A stretch of 64,000 nt of DNA from Novosphingobium sp. KA1. GTDB lineage: Bacteria > Pseudomonadota > Alphaproteobacteria > Sphingomonadales > Sphingomonadaceae. Within the stretch, counting starts at the first letter, position 1; each line of letters opens with the position of its first letter. The stretch spans positions 2,195,001-2,259,000 of the forward strand of contig NZ_CP021247.1 of the NCBI RefSeq assembly GCF_017309955.1, given 5' to 3'. The translations under genes and the position numbers were made by a program. Positions 52,752-61,020 of the stretch are shown one piece after another. Below the pieces are notes generated by a model, which was given only the letters and a program-made list of their open reading frames with translations, searched no databases and was not told where the DNA came from.

Positions 52752-53237
52752 TCAGCCGGCGAGGCGGCGCTCGATCCGCTCGCGCAGCTGCTGGATGGCG
52801 CTTGCGGGGCTGTCGCCGGTGAGTTTCCAGCTGCCTTCAAGCCTTAGCAGGCGGTCGTAGAAGCGGCGGGTGGTCTCCACCAGGGCGACGACGGAAGGCT
52901 CCAGCAGGGCCAGGTGGCGGGCGTCCGACTGGCGCATGACGGCCGACAGGCGGCCATTGCGCCTGAGCTGCAATTCGCTGATTTCGCCCATGAAATAGGA
53001 CCGGTGGTGCAGCAGCCAGGCAATCGCGTGCATCATCCGGGTGGTCGTGCGCAGGCCCTCGCTCGACAGGGCGACGCGGGCAAGGTCGCCCTCGATCGGG
53101 TGCGGGGCCTGTTGCGGGGCCTGCTGCGGGGCCTGGTAGGGCAGGGCAAAGGTCTGGCGAACGTCGTCGGAAAGCAGCAGGGCCTCGCGGTACAGGGCCT
53201 CGACGATGCGCGGATTGATGGGGGAAGGGGTCGACAT
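52752..53237 (-). CDS. rcdA: DUF1465 protein, RcdA homologue (CtrA-degradation adaptor)
   Basis: A 161-residue protein with SPINPRIVEALYREALLLSD, MMHAIAWLLHHRSYFMGEIS and VALVETTRRFYDRLLRLEGS, the three-helix pattern of DUF1465. In Caulobacter RcdA helps CpdR/PopA deliver CtrA to ClpXP at the cell-cycle switch. A QAP-repeat linker (residues ~36-46) interrupts helices 1 and 2. The start is ATG 53237 (MSTPSPINPR). Convergent with glpK. The gene symbol is by family. Confidence 0.8.
   Translation of the reverse strand: MSTPSPINPRIVEALYREALLLSDDVRQTFALPYQAPQQAPQQAPHPIEGDLARVALSSEGLRTTTRMMHAIAWLLHHRSYFMGEISELQLRRNGRLSAVMRQSDARHLALLEPSVVALVETTRRFYDRLLRLEGSWKLTGDSPASAIQQLRERIERRLAG
53103..53138 (-). 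repeat. 12-bp tandem repeat in rcdA coding sequence
   Basis: Three near-copies of a 12-bp unit (GGGGCCTG plus four bases on the plus strand) encode Gln-Ala-Pro-Gln repeats between the first two predicted helices. The unit keeps the reading frame. Confidence 0.75.
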
Positions 53238-53412
53238 ACTCTGCCCGATATTTCCGAATGCCGGCGCCACTGCAACGGGCCGGCTGGGCCTATTCTAGGC
53301 TATTTCCCCCGATGTTCAGGAACGGAACGATCGGTTTTTTTGCGCGCGGTCCGCAACCGCCGGGCGGACCTTGCGTCTATGGCCGCGCCGCAGCGGCCCC
53401 GATCACGCCCGA

Positions 53413-53610
53413 TCACGCGATGATGTCGGGGATCAGGTAGTCCTCGATCACCGAAATCTGGTCCTTCAGGCGCAGCTTGCGTTTTTTCAGGCGGGCGATC
53501 TGCAACTGGTCGCCGGCCCCGGCGGTATTCAGGGCATCGATCGCGGCATCGAGATCGCGGTGCTCGATCCTGAGTATTTCCAGGCGCTTGCGCATTTCCT
53601 CTTCGGTCAC
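53413..53610 (-). CDS. YdcH (DUF465) family small protein A
   Basis: A 65-residue predicted coiled-coil protein (RKRLEILRIEHRDLDAAIDA, then IARLKKRKLRLKDQISVIED) with the LKKRKLxLKDxI signature of the YdcH family. Function unknown in the family. Start GTG 53610. A paralogue on the opposite strand begins 311 bp away. Confidence 0.88.
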   Translation of the reverse strand: MTEEEMRKRLEILRIEHRDLDAAIDALNTAGAGDQLQIARLKKRKLRLKDQISVIEDYLIPDIIA

Positions 53611-53921
53611 GCCGGAATTCCCTAGTCTCGAATGGCCGTTCTGAATGGGTGTCTGGGAACGTCCCGCTCGGCGCAGGCAGCTCGCAGTTCACCGATATGA
53701 AGCATTCGCCATCTTCGCAAGATGCCGCGAATGTGGTTCGATCCGTTTTGCGCCGCATCGACACGATGCCGAGTCGCCAGACGTTGTCCGCGGGGGCGTG
53801 CTCCAAGGCCGGCCCCAAAGGCAGCAAAAAGAACATTCGGTCGTCGGGTATTTCCGGCCTTCAGCCCATTTGATGGCTGGATTGGGTGCGGCCCACCCCC
53901 CGGAGAAGAGGAGAAATGTCC
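53611..53921. other. 311-bp intergenic region between two YdcH-type genes
   Basis: It is the divergent upstream region of both small genes. A plus-strand reading (about 53700-53873) starting MKHSPSSQDAANVVRSVLRR has no ribosome site and no family likeness, so I do not call it. No clear operator was recognised. Confidence 0.5.
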
Positions 53922-54077
53922 ATGGATACTCCACACGTCAGCGCGCTGCAGCTCAAACATGCCGGTCTTGAAAGACAGCTTCATGACGAATTGAGCCGCC
54001 CGATGCCTGACGCCGTGATGATCCAGGCCCTCAAGAAGCGAAAGCTTAAGCTCAAGGAGGAAATGTCGCGCCACTGA
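53922..54077 (+). CDS. YdcH (DUF465) family small protein B
   Basis: A 51-residue helical protein: MDTPHVSALQLKHAGLERQL, then MIQALKKRKLKLKEEMSRH, carrying the LKKRKLxLKEE signature. It is shorter than paralogue A but shares the core. AGGAG lies eight bases before ATG 53922; the earlier ATG at 53916 is too close to it. A strong hairpin follows. Confidence 0.85.
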   Translation: MDTPHVSALQLKHAGLERQLHDELSRPMPDAVMIQALKKRKLKLKEEMSRH

Positions 54078-54097
54078 GCGCAGTCCCCAAGTGTCGG

Positions 54098-54125
54098 CGG
54101 CGGCACCTTCCCTGAGGTGCCGCCG
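54098..54125 (+). terminator. hairpin after YdcH B
   Basis: Perfect 10-bp stem GGCGGCACCT (54099-54108) / AGGTGCCGCC (54115-54124), extended by one more C-G pair, with a six-base loop. The T-run is absent, so intrinsic termination is likely but not certain. Confidence 0.6.
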
Positions 54126-54290
54126 TACGCTTGTGACGGGGCCGCCGGGGCCGCCTCTCCGCGCCAGCGAGGCGCGCTGCCGCCGCTTGCCATCCTTTAA
54201 TCGGCCCAGCAGGCGGAAATTCTCCGATAACAGCCCATTTCATCGGTTCGGCGCGTTTGCAAAGCGCGCGCTTTGGGTTACGCGGGTCCC

Positions 54291-56567
54291 ATGACCAGCG
54301 GAGCCGTCGAAGCAGCCCGGAACATCCTCACCAGCCTCCACGAGGTCATGGCGTCGCGTAATCACGCGCAATCCAAGCTCAACAACGTGGTGGAAGTGAT
54401 CGGCGAGAGCCTCCATAGCGAGGTCTGCTCGGTCTACCTGCTGCGCGAGGGCATGCTCGAACTCTTCGCCACGCGCGGTCTCGCGCAGGAAGCCGTGCAC
54501 GTCACCCGCATGGCGGTGGGTGAAGGCCTGGTGGGCTCGATCGCCGACCGGATCGAGACGCTGAACCTCGCCGAAGCGGCGGCGCATCCTGACTTTTCCT
54601 ATCGGCCCGAAACCGGGGAGGACAAGTTCCACTCGTTCGCCGGCGTGCCGATCGTGCGGCGCGAGCGGGCGGTGGGCGTGCTCTGCGTCCAGCACGTCGA
54701 GCCGCGCCGCTACGAGGAAGTCGAGATCGAGGCCCTGCAGACGGTCGCGATGGTGCTGGCCGAGATGATCACCAATGCCGATCTGGTCGACGAGGAGGAC
54801 GTCAACGCGCCCGGCTCGCTGACGTCGGGGTCGCAGCAGCTGCGCGGGCTGGCGCTGGTCAAGGGGCTCGCCTCGGGCGTGGCGGTCTACCACCAGCCGC
54901 GCGTCAACATCGAGCATATCGTCGCCGAGGATACCGAGGCCGAGCGCCAGCGGGTGATCCTTGCCTTCGACAAGATGCGCGAGCAGATCGACCGCATGGC
55001 CAGCCAGGCCGAGTTCGGTGTCGGCGGCGAGCATGAGGAAGTGCTCGAGACCTACCGCATGTTCGCCTACGACGAGGGCTGGACGCGGCGGATCAACGAG
55101 GCGATCGATTCCGGCCTGACCGCCGAAGCCGCGATCGAGCGGGTGCAGCAGCGCACCCGCATGCGCATGCGCCAGATCGACGATCCGTTGCTGGCGGACC
55201 GCATGCACGATCTGGAGGATCTGGCGAACCGGCTGCTGCGCATCGTTTCCGGCCAGCTCGGTACCGCCGCCTCGATGGGCCTCAGGAACGACGCGATCCT
55301 GATCGCGCGCAACCTTGGCCCGGCCGAACTGCTCGAATACGACAAGCGCCGCCTCAAGGGCGTGATCCTCGAGGAAGGCTCGCTGACCAGCCACGTCGTC
55401 ATCGTTGCGCGGGCCATGGGCATTCCGGTGCTCGGCCGCGTGCGCGGGCTGCGCGGGGTGGTGCGCGAGGGGGACCAGCTGCTGCTCGATGCCGATCAGG
55501 CCAGCGCGATGGTGCGCCCGCCCGCCGGGGTGACCGAGGCCTTCGAGGCGCGTTTTGCCAAGAGCCGCGAGCGTCAGGCCGCCTATGCGGCGCTGCGCGA
55601 CGTGCATCCCACCACGCGTGACGGCACCCGCGTGCAGGTCATGATCAATGCCGGCCTGCGCGACGATCTGGCCAACCTGACGATGACCGGCGCCGACGGC
55701 ATCGGCCTGTTCCGCACCGAGTTCCAGTTCCTCGTCTCCGCCACCTTGCCTTCGCGCGAGCGCCAGACCCGGCTCTACCGCGATGTCATGGATGCGGCGG
55801 GCGACCGGCCGGTGAAGTTCCGCACGGTCGACATCGGCGGCGACAAGACCTTGCCCTACTTGCGCCACGACGACGGCGAGGGGGAGGAAAACCCGGCGAT
55901 GGGCTGGCGCGCGCTGCGGGTCGCGCTCGAGCGCGAGGGGCTGCTCAAGGTCCAGGCGCGGGCGCTGCTGGAAGCGGCGGCGGGGCGCGTGCTGCACGTG
56001 ATGTTCCCGCTGGTGGCCGAGCCCTGGGAGTTCGATGCCGCCAAGGCGGTGTTCGAGGGCCAGCTGGCCTATCTGCGCAAGCAGAAGAAAGTGCTGCCCG
56101 AGGCGATCCATTACGGCGTCATGCTGGAAGTGCCGGCCCTTGCCGAGCAGCTCGACGTGCTGGCGCCGAAGATCTCGTTCCTCTCGATCGGCACCAACGA
56201 CCTTACCCAGTTCCTCTTCGCGGCGGATCGTTCGAACCCGAAGCTGGCCGAGCGTTACGACTGGATGAGCCCGGCGATCCTGCGCTTCCTGCGCCGCGTG
56301 GTGAAAAGCTGCGAGGGTCACAATGTCGACATCGCCGTCTGCGGCGAGATGGGCGGGCGCCGTCTGGAGGCGCTGGCCTTGCTCGGCATCGGCATCCACC
56401 GCCTGTCGATCACCCCGGCCTCGGTCGGCCCGATCAAGGACCTGATCGGCAAGGTCGACCTTGCCGAGATCGAGGCGGCGGTGGCGCAGTGGCTGGCCCA
56501 GCCGCCGGTCGATCTGCGCGCGGAACTCACGGCCTGGGCCGCCGCGCGCGACATCGCTGTCGATTGA
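54291..56567 (+). CDS. ptsP: PEP-protein phosphotransferase of the nitrogen PTS (EI-Ntr)
   Basis: A 758-residue protein. An N-terminal GAF domain (residues ~15-165; VCSVYLLREGMLELFATRGL, HSFAGVPIVRRERAVGVLCV) is followed by enzyme I: N-terminal helical domain, the phospho-histidine H368 in GSLTSHVVIVARAMGIPVLG, and the PEP-binding barrel with GADGIGLFRTEFQFL, MLEVPALAEQLDV and VCGEMGG. It phosphorylates NPr and so EIIA-Ntr, linking nitrogen status to K+ and stress control. ATG 54291 is chosen over a TTG at 54273. Confidence 0.94.
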   Translation: MTSGAVEAARNILTSLHEVMASRNHAQSKLNNVVEVIGESLHSEVCSVYLLREGMLELFATRGLAQEAVHVTRMAVGEGLVGSIADRIETLNLAEAAAHPDFSYRPETGEDKFHSFAGVPIVRRERAVGVLCVQHVEPRRYEEVEIEALQTVAMVLAEMITNADLVDEEDVNAPGSLTSGSQQLRGLALVKGLASGVAVYHQPRVNIEHIVAEDTEAERQRVILAFDKMREQIDRMASQAEFGVGGEHEEVLETYRMFAYDEGWTRRINEAIDSGLTAEAAIERVQQRTRMRMRQIDDPLLADRMHDLEDLANRLLRIVSGQLGTAASMGLRNDAILIARNLGPAELLEYDKRRLKGVILEEGSLTSHVVIVARAMGIPVLGRVRGLRGVVREGDQLLLDADQASAMVRPPAGVTEAFEARFAKSRERQAAYAALRDVHPTTRDGTRVQVMINAGLRDDLANLTMTGADGIGLFRTEFQFLVSATLPSRERQTRLYRDVMDAAGDRPVKFRTVDIGGDKTLPYLRHDDGEGEENPAMGWRALRVALEREGLLKVQARALLEAAAGRVLHVMFPLVAEPWEFDAAKAVFEGQLAYLRKQKKVLPEAIHYGVMLEVPALAEQLDVLAPKISFLSIGTNDLTQFLFAADRSNPKLAERYDWMSPAILRFLRRVVKSCEGHNVDIAVCGEMGGRRLEALALLGIGIHRLSITPASVGPIKDLIGKVDLAEIEAAVAQWLAQPPVDLRAELTAWAAARDIAVD

Positions 56568-56760
56568 TCGGGGGCTAGGCCGCGGTGCCGATTGACACCG
56601 CTTCGTCTTGAAGGAATGTTACTCGGCGTGAACGGGGTCGCATCCGCCGCAGAATTCCGGGACAACGGTCTCGTCCCCGATTGACTTTGGGGGCGTGCCC
56701 GGTTTGGAAACGATCCGGACCCGGAATTGTCATTTTTAGCGAATTCCCCTCGGGAGCGGA

Positions 56761-57768
56761 ATGGAACACGTCGAGAATCAAGAAGCGATCGAGCAGGCTG
56801 GCAAGCAGGCGACGACGACGATAGGTACGGTGCTCGTCCGTGCGCGCGAGGCCGCCGGGCTGACGCGCGCCGATATCGCCGCCCAGACCAAGATCGCCGA
56901 GCGTCATCTCGCCGCGATCGAGGAAGACCGGCTCGGTGACCTTGCCGCGCGTACTTATGCGGTCGGCTTCTCGCGTGCCTATGCCCGCACGCTGGGCCTC
57001 GACGAGAAGGAAATCGCCGAGATCGTGCGCCGCCAGCTCGAAGCCGAAGGCGGCCGCGAGCAGGTGGTGGTGCCGCATTTCGAACCGGGCGACCCGGCGC
57101 GCGTGCCTTCGGCGCGGCTGGCCTGGCTTGCCGGTGCCGGCGCGCTGGTGGTGATCGTGCTGCTGGTGGTGTTCTGGGGCAGCTATCTCTCGCCCGAGGG
57201 CAAGCTGCCCGACCTGCTTTCGCCCAAGCCCGCCCCGGCGCCGACCAGGGTGGCCGTGCCGGTGCCCGCCGCACCCCAGGCGCCCGCGCCTGCGACGGGG
57301 CCAGTGGTGCTGACCGCGACCCAGGACGGCGTCTGGCTGCGTGTCACCGACGGCAGCGGCAAGCGCCTGGTCGAGACCGAACTCAAGAAGGGTGAAAGCT
57401 GGACCGTGCCGCAGGACGCCCAGGCGCCGCAGCTGCGCACCGGCCGACCCGATGCGCTGGCGCTGACGGTGGGCGGCCGGGCGATCCCGGCACTGGCCGA
57501 CAAGCCGATGACGATGTCGGGCGTGTCGCTGACCCCGGCGGACCTCGACGCGCGTTCTCATCCGCAGGCTGCCGCCAGCGGCGCCCCGAATGCGGCTTCC
57601 GGCGCGGCTTCCCCTGCTCCGCAGGCCGCGGCCCCCCGCGTGCCCGCGCGGCGTCCGGCCAGCGGCGCCTCGGTGCCGCTGACCGCGGGCGAGGTTGCCG
57701 CGCCTGCGGCCGGGGGCGTGAGCGCCCCGGTGGCGGCGCCTTCGCCGCTTTCCACGACTTCCGACTGA
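56761..57768 (+). CDS. RodZ-like protein: HTH_25, one membrane helix, DUF4115
   Basis: A 335-residue bitopic protein. The cytoplasmic HTH lies at residues ~20-85 (VLVRAREAAGLTRADIAAQT, ERHLAAIEEDRLGDL, TYAVGFSRAYAR), a single membrane helix at ~122-142 (AWLAGAGALVVIVLLVVFWG), then a Pro/Ala linker, and a DUF4115 beta domain (~185-265; TATQDGVWLRVTDGSGKRLV, ELKKGESWTVP). This is the RodZ layout, a MreB-linked shape protein. The Ala/Pro/Ser-rich tail (~270-335) is long. No mre genes are in the window. Confidence 0.85.
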   Translation: MEHVENQEAIEQAGKQATTTIGTVLVRAREAAGLTRADIAAQTKIAERHLAAIEEDRLGDLAARTYAVGFSRAYARTLGLDEKEIAEIVRRQLEAEGGREQVVVPHFEPGDPARVPSARLAWLAGAGALVVIVLLVVFWGSYLSPEGKLPDLLSPKPAPAPTRVAVPVPAAPQAPAPATGPVVLTATQDGVWLRVTDGSGKRLVETELKKGESWTVPQDAQAPQLRTGRPDALALTVGGRAIPALADKPMTMSGVSLTPADLDARSHPQAAASGAPNAASGAASPAPQAAAPRVPARRPASGASVPLTAGEVAAPAAGGVSAPVAAPSPLSTTSD

Positions 57769-57977
57769 GCCCGCCTCGACAGGGCGGGGATCTTCCGGCA
57801 CCCCTAGCCGGAGAGGCTTGGTTAATGTGCGGTTCGGCCCCGAAGGTCCAGGACGGCTGCGGCCGGCGCCGCCCGATGGCGCACTCGCAGGCGGGAATGC
57901 GCTTGAGAGGCGGGGCTTCAAGGGCCGGGCTTGATGACGTGTCAGCGGGCGCGGCCCGAGACGGAGATGATTAGGCA

Positions 57978-58991
57978 ATGTTTTCTTCACTGGGGTCGCA
58001 GCGCGCCGCAAAGGCGCTTTCCCTGATTACCGTTCGCCGGATGCGCCTTGCCGCCACCGGCACTGTCGCGCTGGCGCTGGTCGGCCTGAGCCTGCCCGCA
58101 CAGGCGCAGGATGCCGGCACCGACGCGCGCCTCAAGAAAGTCGAATCCGAAGTGCGCGCGCTCCAGCGCAAGGTTTTCCCGGGCGGTGACGGCAAGTATT
58201 TTGCGCCGGAAATCACCGGCCCCGCCGCCGTGCCGACGCCTGCGCTCGGCCAGCCCGCGACCTCGCCGGTGAGCGACGTGCTGGTGCGCATGGATGCGCT
58301 CGAGACGCAGATGCGCAGCCTGACCGCGCAAGTGGAGCAGAACACCAACCGCATCAACCAGCTCGAAGCCAAGCTGGCGGCCAGCGTGCCGCCGCCGATG
58401 GACAGCGCCATGGCCGCGCCGAGCGCTTCCTCGTCGAACCTCTCGGCGATGAATGCGCCCGCCACCACTCCGGCCGCCACTCCGGCCTCCGGGCCCGCAT
58501 CTGGCCAGCCCACGCTGAAGCCCGCGGCGCAAGTGCGTCCGGCCGCGCCCTCCGATTCGCGGATCGATGCGGTCAAGGCGGTGGTCAAGCCGCAGACCGC
58601 GGATGCGGCGGATGACGAATATTCCTATGGGTTTCGCCTGTGGGAAGCCAAGTTCTATCCCGAGGCGCAGCAGCAGCTGAAGCTCTACCTCGAGAAGTAT
58701 CCCCGGCACGCCCGCGTCAGCTGGGGCCGCAACCTGCTCGGCCGCGCCTATCTCGACGACGGCAAGCCGCTGGAAGCCGCCAAGTGGTTCGTCCAGAACT
58801 ACCAGGCCGACAAGCGCGGCGATCGTGCGCCCGACAGCCTGCTCTACCTCGCGGTGTCGATGAAGCAGATCAAGGACACCAAGCGTGCCTGCATCGTGCT
58901 GGCCGAGTTCAGCGAGACTTACGCGAGCGAGGCGGCGGGCCGCCTCAAGGGCCTCTACGATTCCACGCGCAATGGACTCACCTGCTCCTGA
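57978..58991 (+). CDS. CpoB/YbgF-like periplasmic TPR protein
   Basis: A 337-residue protein: signal peptide ending LSLPAQAQ|D, two coiled-coil stretches (~45-65 and ~100-135), a long Ala/Pro linker, then TPR repeats (~215-330; EYSYGFRLWEAKFYPEAQQQ, LKLYLEKYPRHARVSWGRNL, GRAYLDDGKPLEAAKWFVQN). CpoB coordinates the Tol-Pal machine with peptidoglycan synthesis at division. The tol-pal genes usually found upstream are not here. Its last 20 bp overlap tilS, a cpoB-tilS order known in alphaproteobacteria. Confidence 0.85.
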   Translation: MFSSLGSQRAAKALSLITVRRMRLAATGTVALALVGLSLPAQAQDAGTDARLKKVESEVRALQRKVFPGGDGKYFAPEITGPAAVPTPALGQPATSPVSDVLVRMDALETQMRSLTAQVEQNTNRINQLEAKLAASVPPPMDSAMAAPSASSSNLSAMNAPATTPAATPASGPASGQPTLKPAAQVRPAAPSDSRIDAVKAVVKPQTADAADDEYSYGFRLWEAKFYPEAQQQLKLYLEKYPRHARVSWGRNLLGRAYLDDGKPLEAAKWFVQNYQADKRGDRAPDSLLYLAVSMKQIKDTKRACIVLAEFSETYASEAAGRLKGLYDSTRNGLTCS

Positions 58992-59967
58992 GCCCGCATT
59001 GATCCCGCAGGCGGAAGCGCTCGGCCGCTTCCGCGCGGGGCTGGCGGCGATCTGGCCGGAAGGCACGCATGATCCCGCGCTGCGGCTTGGCGTCGCGGTG
59101 TCGGGCGGGCCGGACAGTCTGGCGCTGCTGCTGCTGGCGAGCGCCGCCTTGCCCGGACGGGTCGAGGCGGCGACCGTCGACCACCGCCTGCGTGCGGAAA
59201 GCGCGCGCGAGGCGGCCGACGTCGCGGGCCTGTGCGCGCGCCTCGGCGTGCCCCATGCGGTGCTCGCCGTCACCGTGGCGCCGGGCAACGTCCAGGCCGA
59301 GGCGCGGGCGGCGCGGTATGCGGCGATGGCGGCATGGATGGCGGAGCGCGGCATCGCCGCGCTGGCGAGCGCGCACCATGCCGACGACCAGGCCGAGACG
59401 CTGCTCATGCGGCTCAACCGGGGCAGCGGGGTCGCCGGGCTGGCGGGCACGCGGAGCCGTGGCAGGGTGCCGGAAACCGCGTTTCCCTTGCTGCGCCCGC
59501 TGCTGGACTGGCGCCGCGCGGAACTGGCCGAAGTGGTCGAGGCTGCCGGTGTCGAAGCCGCGCAGGACCCCAGCAACCGCGACGATCGTTACGACCGCGT
59601 GCGGATCCGCAAGGCGCTGGCCGGGGCCGAGTGGCTGGACGTTGTCGCCGTGGCGCGCAGTGCCGAACATCTCGCCGATGCGGATGCCGCGCTCGAGTGG
59701 ATGGCTGCGCTCGAATGGCGTTCCTGCGTGAAGAAGGAACCGATGGGGCTGCGCTACCGCCCGCAGGCACCGCGTGCGGTGGTGCTGCGGGTCCTGGCGC
59801 GCTGCGTCACCGAACTCGGCGGCGTGGAACCGCGCGGCAGCGCCGTGGCAAGGCTGCTGGATTCGCTCCAGGAAGGGCGTCCCGCCTCGATCGGCGAACT
59901 GGTGGTGCGTCCCAATGCCGGGGGGTGGAGTTTCGCCAGGGCCCCGGTGCGCGCGGCCCGGCGCTGA
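58972..59967 (+). CDS. tilS: tRNA(Ile)-lysidine synthase
   Basis: A 331-residue PP-loop ATPase that makes lysidine at the wobble position of tRNA-Ile(CAU). The P-loop is VAVSGGPDSLALLLLA; TVDHRLRAESAREA, ASAHHADDQAETLLMRLNRG and DPSNRDDRYDRVRIRK are family motifs. ATG 58972 overlaps the cpoB-like gene by 20 bp. It is short of the ~430-residue E. coli form and lacks most of the C-terminal domain, as in other short TilS proteins. Confidence 0.93.
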   Translation: MDSPAPEPALIPQAEALGRFRAGLAAIWPEGTHDPALRLGVAVSGGPDSLALLLLASAALPGRVEAATVDHRLRAESAREAADVAGLCARLGVPHAVLAVTVAPGNVQAEARAARYAAMAAWMAERGIAALASAHHADDQAETLLMRLNRGSGVAGLAGTRSRGRVPETAFPLLRPLLDWRRAELAEVVEAAGVEAAQDPSNRDDRYDRVRIRKALAGAEWLDVVAVARSAEHLADADAALEWMAALEWRSCVKKEPMGLRYRPQAPRAVVLRVLARCVTELGGVEPRGSAVARLLDSLQEGRPASIGELVVRPNAGGWSFARAPVRAARR

Positions 59968-60030
59968 TTTGAGGGGCCGAATTTCGGAAACCGGAATTTC
60001 AGGCCGTTGGGCCCTTCACGGCCTCCAGGC

Positions 60031-60738
60031 TCAGCTCTCGACGAGGTTGCTGCCGATTCCGGCCTGCTTGCCGCGGGTGATGTAGACCTTGTCGCCCAGT
60101 CGGGTGGCCGCGAAGAGCTTTGCGGCAAAATCGTCCGGCATGCCGACGCAGCCGTGGCTGGCGTAGCCCTTGGCCACTTCCGATCCGTGCAGGGTGATGC
60201 CGTCGTTGGTCAGCCGCTGCATGTAGGGCATCGGTGCCCCGGTATAGATGTTGGAGACGTGGTCCTTGTCCTTCTCGGTGATCGGGAAGACGCCGAGCGG
60301 GGTGGGCGTGTCCTCGGTGCCGAGCAGGACGGCGGTGGCGCCGATCTCGTAGCCGCCGCGGAACACCGAGAGCACGCGGGCATCGAGGTCGACGGTGATG
60401 ACGATCGGACCTGCGGGTACGCCGGTCTCGTCCCAGTGCCATTCGCCGTACCGGATCGGGCCGTCGATCGGCAGGATGCGCTTGACCGTGAAGGCCGTGT
60501 CGGCGGGCTTGGCCGGTTGCGCCTGCGCGATGGGCGCGGCAGGCGCAATCCGGGGCTTTGATGCCATCCCGGCCGGCACGGCGGGCCGGGCGGCGGCCGA
60601 GGCGGCATTGGCGGAAAGTTCCGGCTGGCCGGCGATCATCAGCACACCCGCGATCACGGCCAGGGCCGGGGCTGCCGATGCGAGCAGGAGCCGGGCCCCC
60701 ATCGGGGAGCGCTTGCGGGGGGAGACGATGTTTTCCAC
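60031..60738 (-). CDS. membrane-anchored L,D-transpeptidase family protein
   Basis: A 235-residue protein with an N-terminal membrane helix (LLLASAAPALAVIAGVLMIA), an Ala/Pro linker, then a YkuD domain (~105-225; PIVITVDLDARVLSVFRGGY, GVFPITEKDKDHV, DGITLHGSEVAKGYASHGCV). The nucleophile cysteine is in SHGCVGMP, where most family members have SHGCVRL. It probably cross-links peptidoglycan or attaches proteins to it. Convergent with tilS. Confidence 0.86.
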   Translation of the reverse strand: MENIVSPRKRSPMGARLLLASAAPALAVIAGVLMIAGQPELSANAASAAARPAVPAGMASKPRIAPAAPIAQAQPAKPADTAFTVKRILPIDGPIRYGEWHWDETGVPAGPIVITVDLDARVLSVFRGGYEIGATAVLLGTEDTPTPLGVFPITEKDKDHVSNIYTGAPMPYMQRLTNDGITLHGSEVAKGYASHGCVGMPDDFAAKLFAATRLGDKVYITRGKQAGIGSNLVES

Positions 60739-60846
60739 CCGCCGCTTATCGCGCGAACGCGAAATACTTGCCAGCGCGTTAACGAATGGCGTCCCGTTCG
60801 GGGACGGTTCTTCCGGTCAAACGTTAACGGCGTGGGCGATCGCCCA

Positions 60847-61000
60847 GAGACCGTTTGAAAATTCGCGAAACGCGAATTTTGCGGCACCGGCCCGCTCCCC
60901 CACCCTACCCACCCAACGGTAGTATCCTGCGGGTGGTAGGATGGGGAAGCGGGCCGGTGCCGCCCCAAAAATGCCCCTCGGGCATTTTTCAAACGGTCTC
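60847..61000. repeat. cloverleaf palindromic repeat, copy 2
   Basis: A complete four-helix element. The outer stem is GAGACCGTTTGA (60847-60858) / TCAAACGGTCTC (60989-61000). Inside are AAAATTCGCG/CGCGAATTTT (60858-60880), a long hairpin with a perfect 15-bp base GCGGCACCGGCCCGC (60881-60895) / GCGGGCCGGTGCCGC (60949-60963) and loop containing GTATCCTG, and AAAAATGCCC/GGGCATTTTT (60967-60989). Adjacent stems share single bases. It lies just after the TetR gene stop (minus strand) and may also end its transcription. Copy 1 is at 15667-15830. Confidence 0.85.
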
Positions 61001-61020
61001 CCAGCCCCGCTCAGTCCCGC

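Noticed and set aside
53649..53873. Plus-strand reading of 74 codons between the YdcH genes
   Set aside because: No ribosome site, unusual composition for the genome and no family likeness; left as intergenic.
54240..56399. Minus-strand open reading of 719 codons
   Set aside because: Antisense to ptsP, whose domains and catalytic residues are unambiguous.
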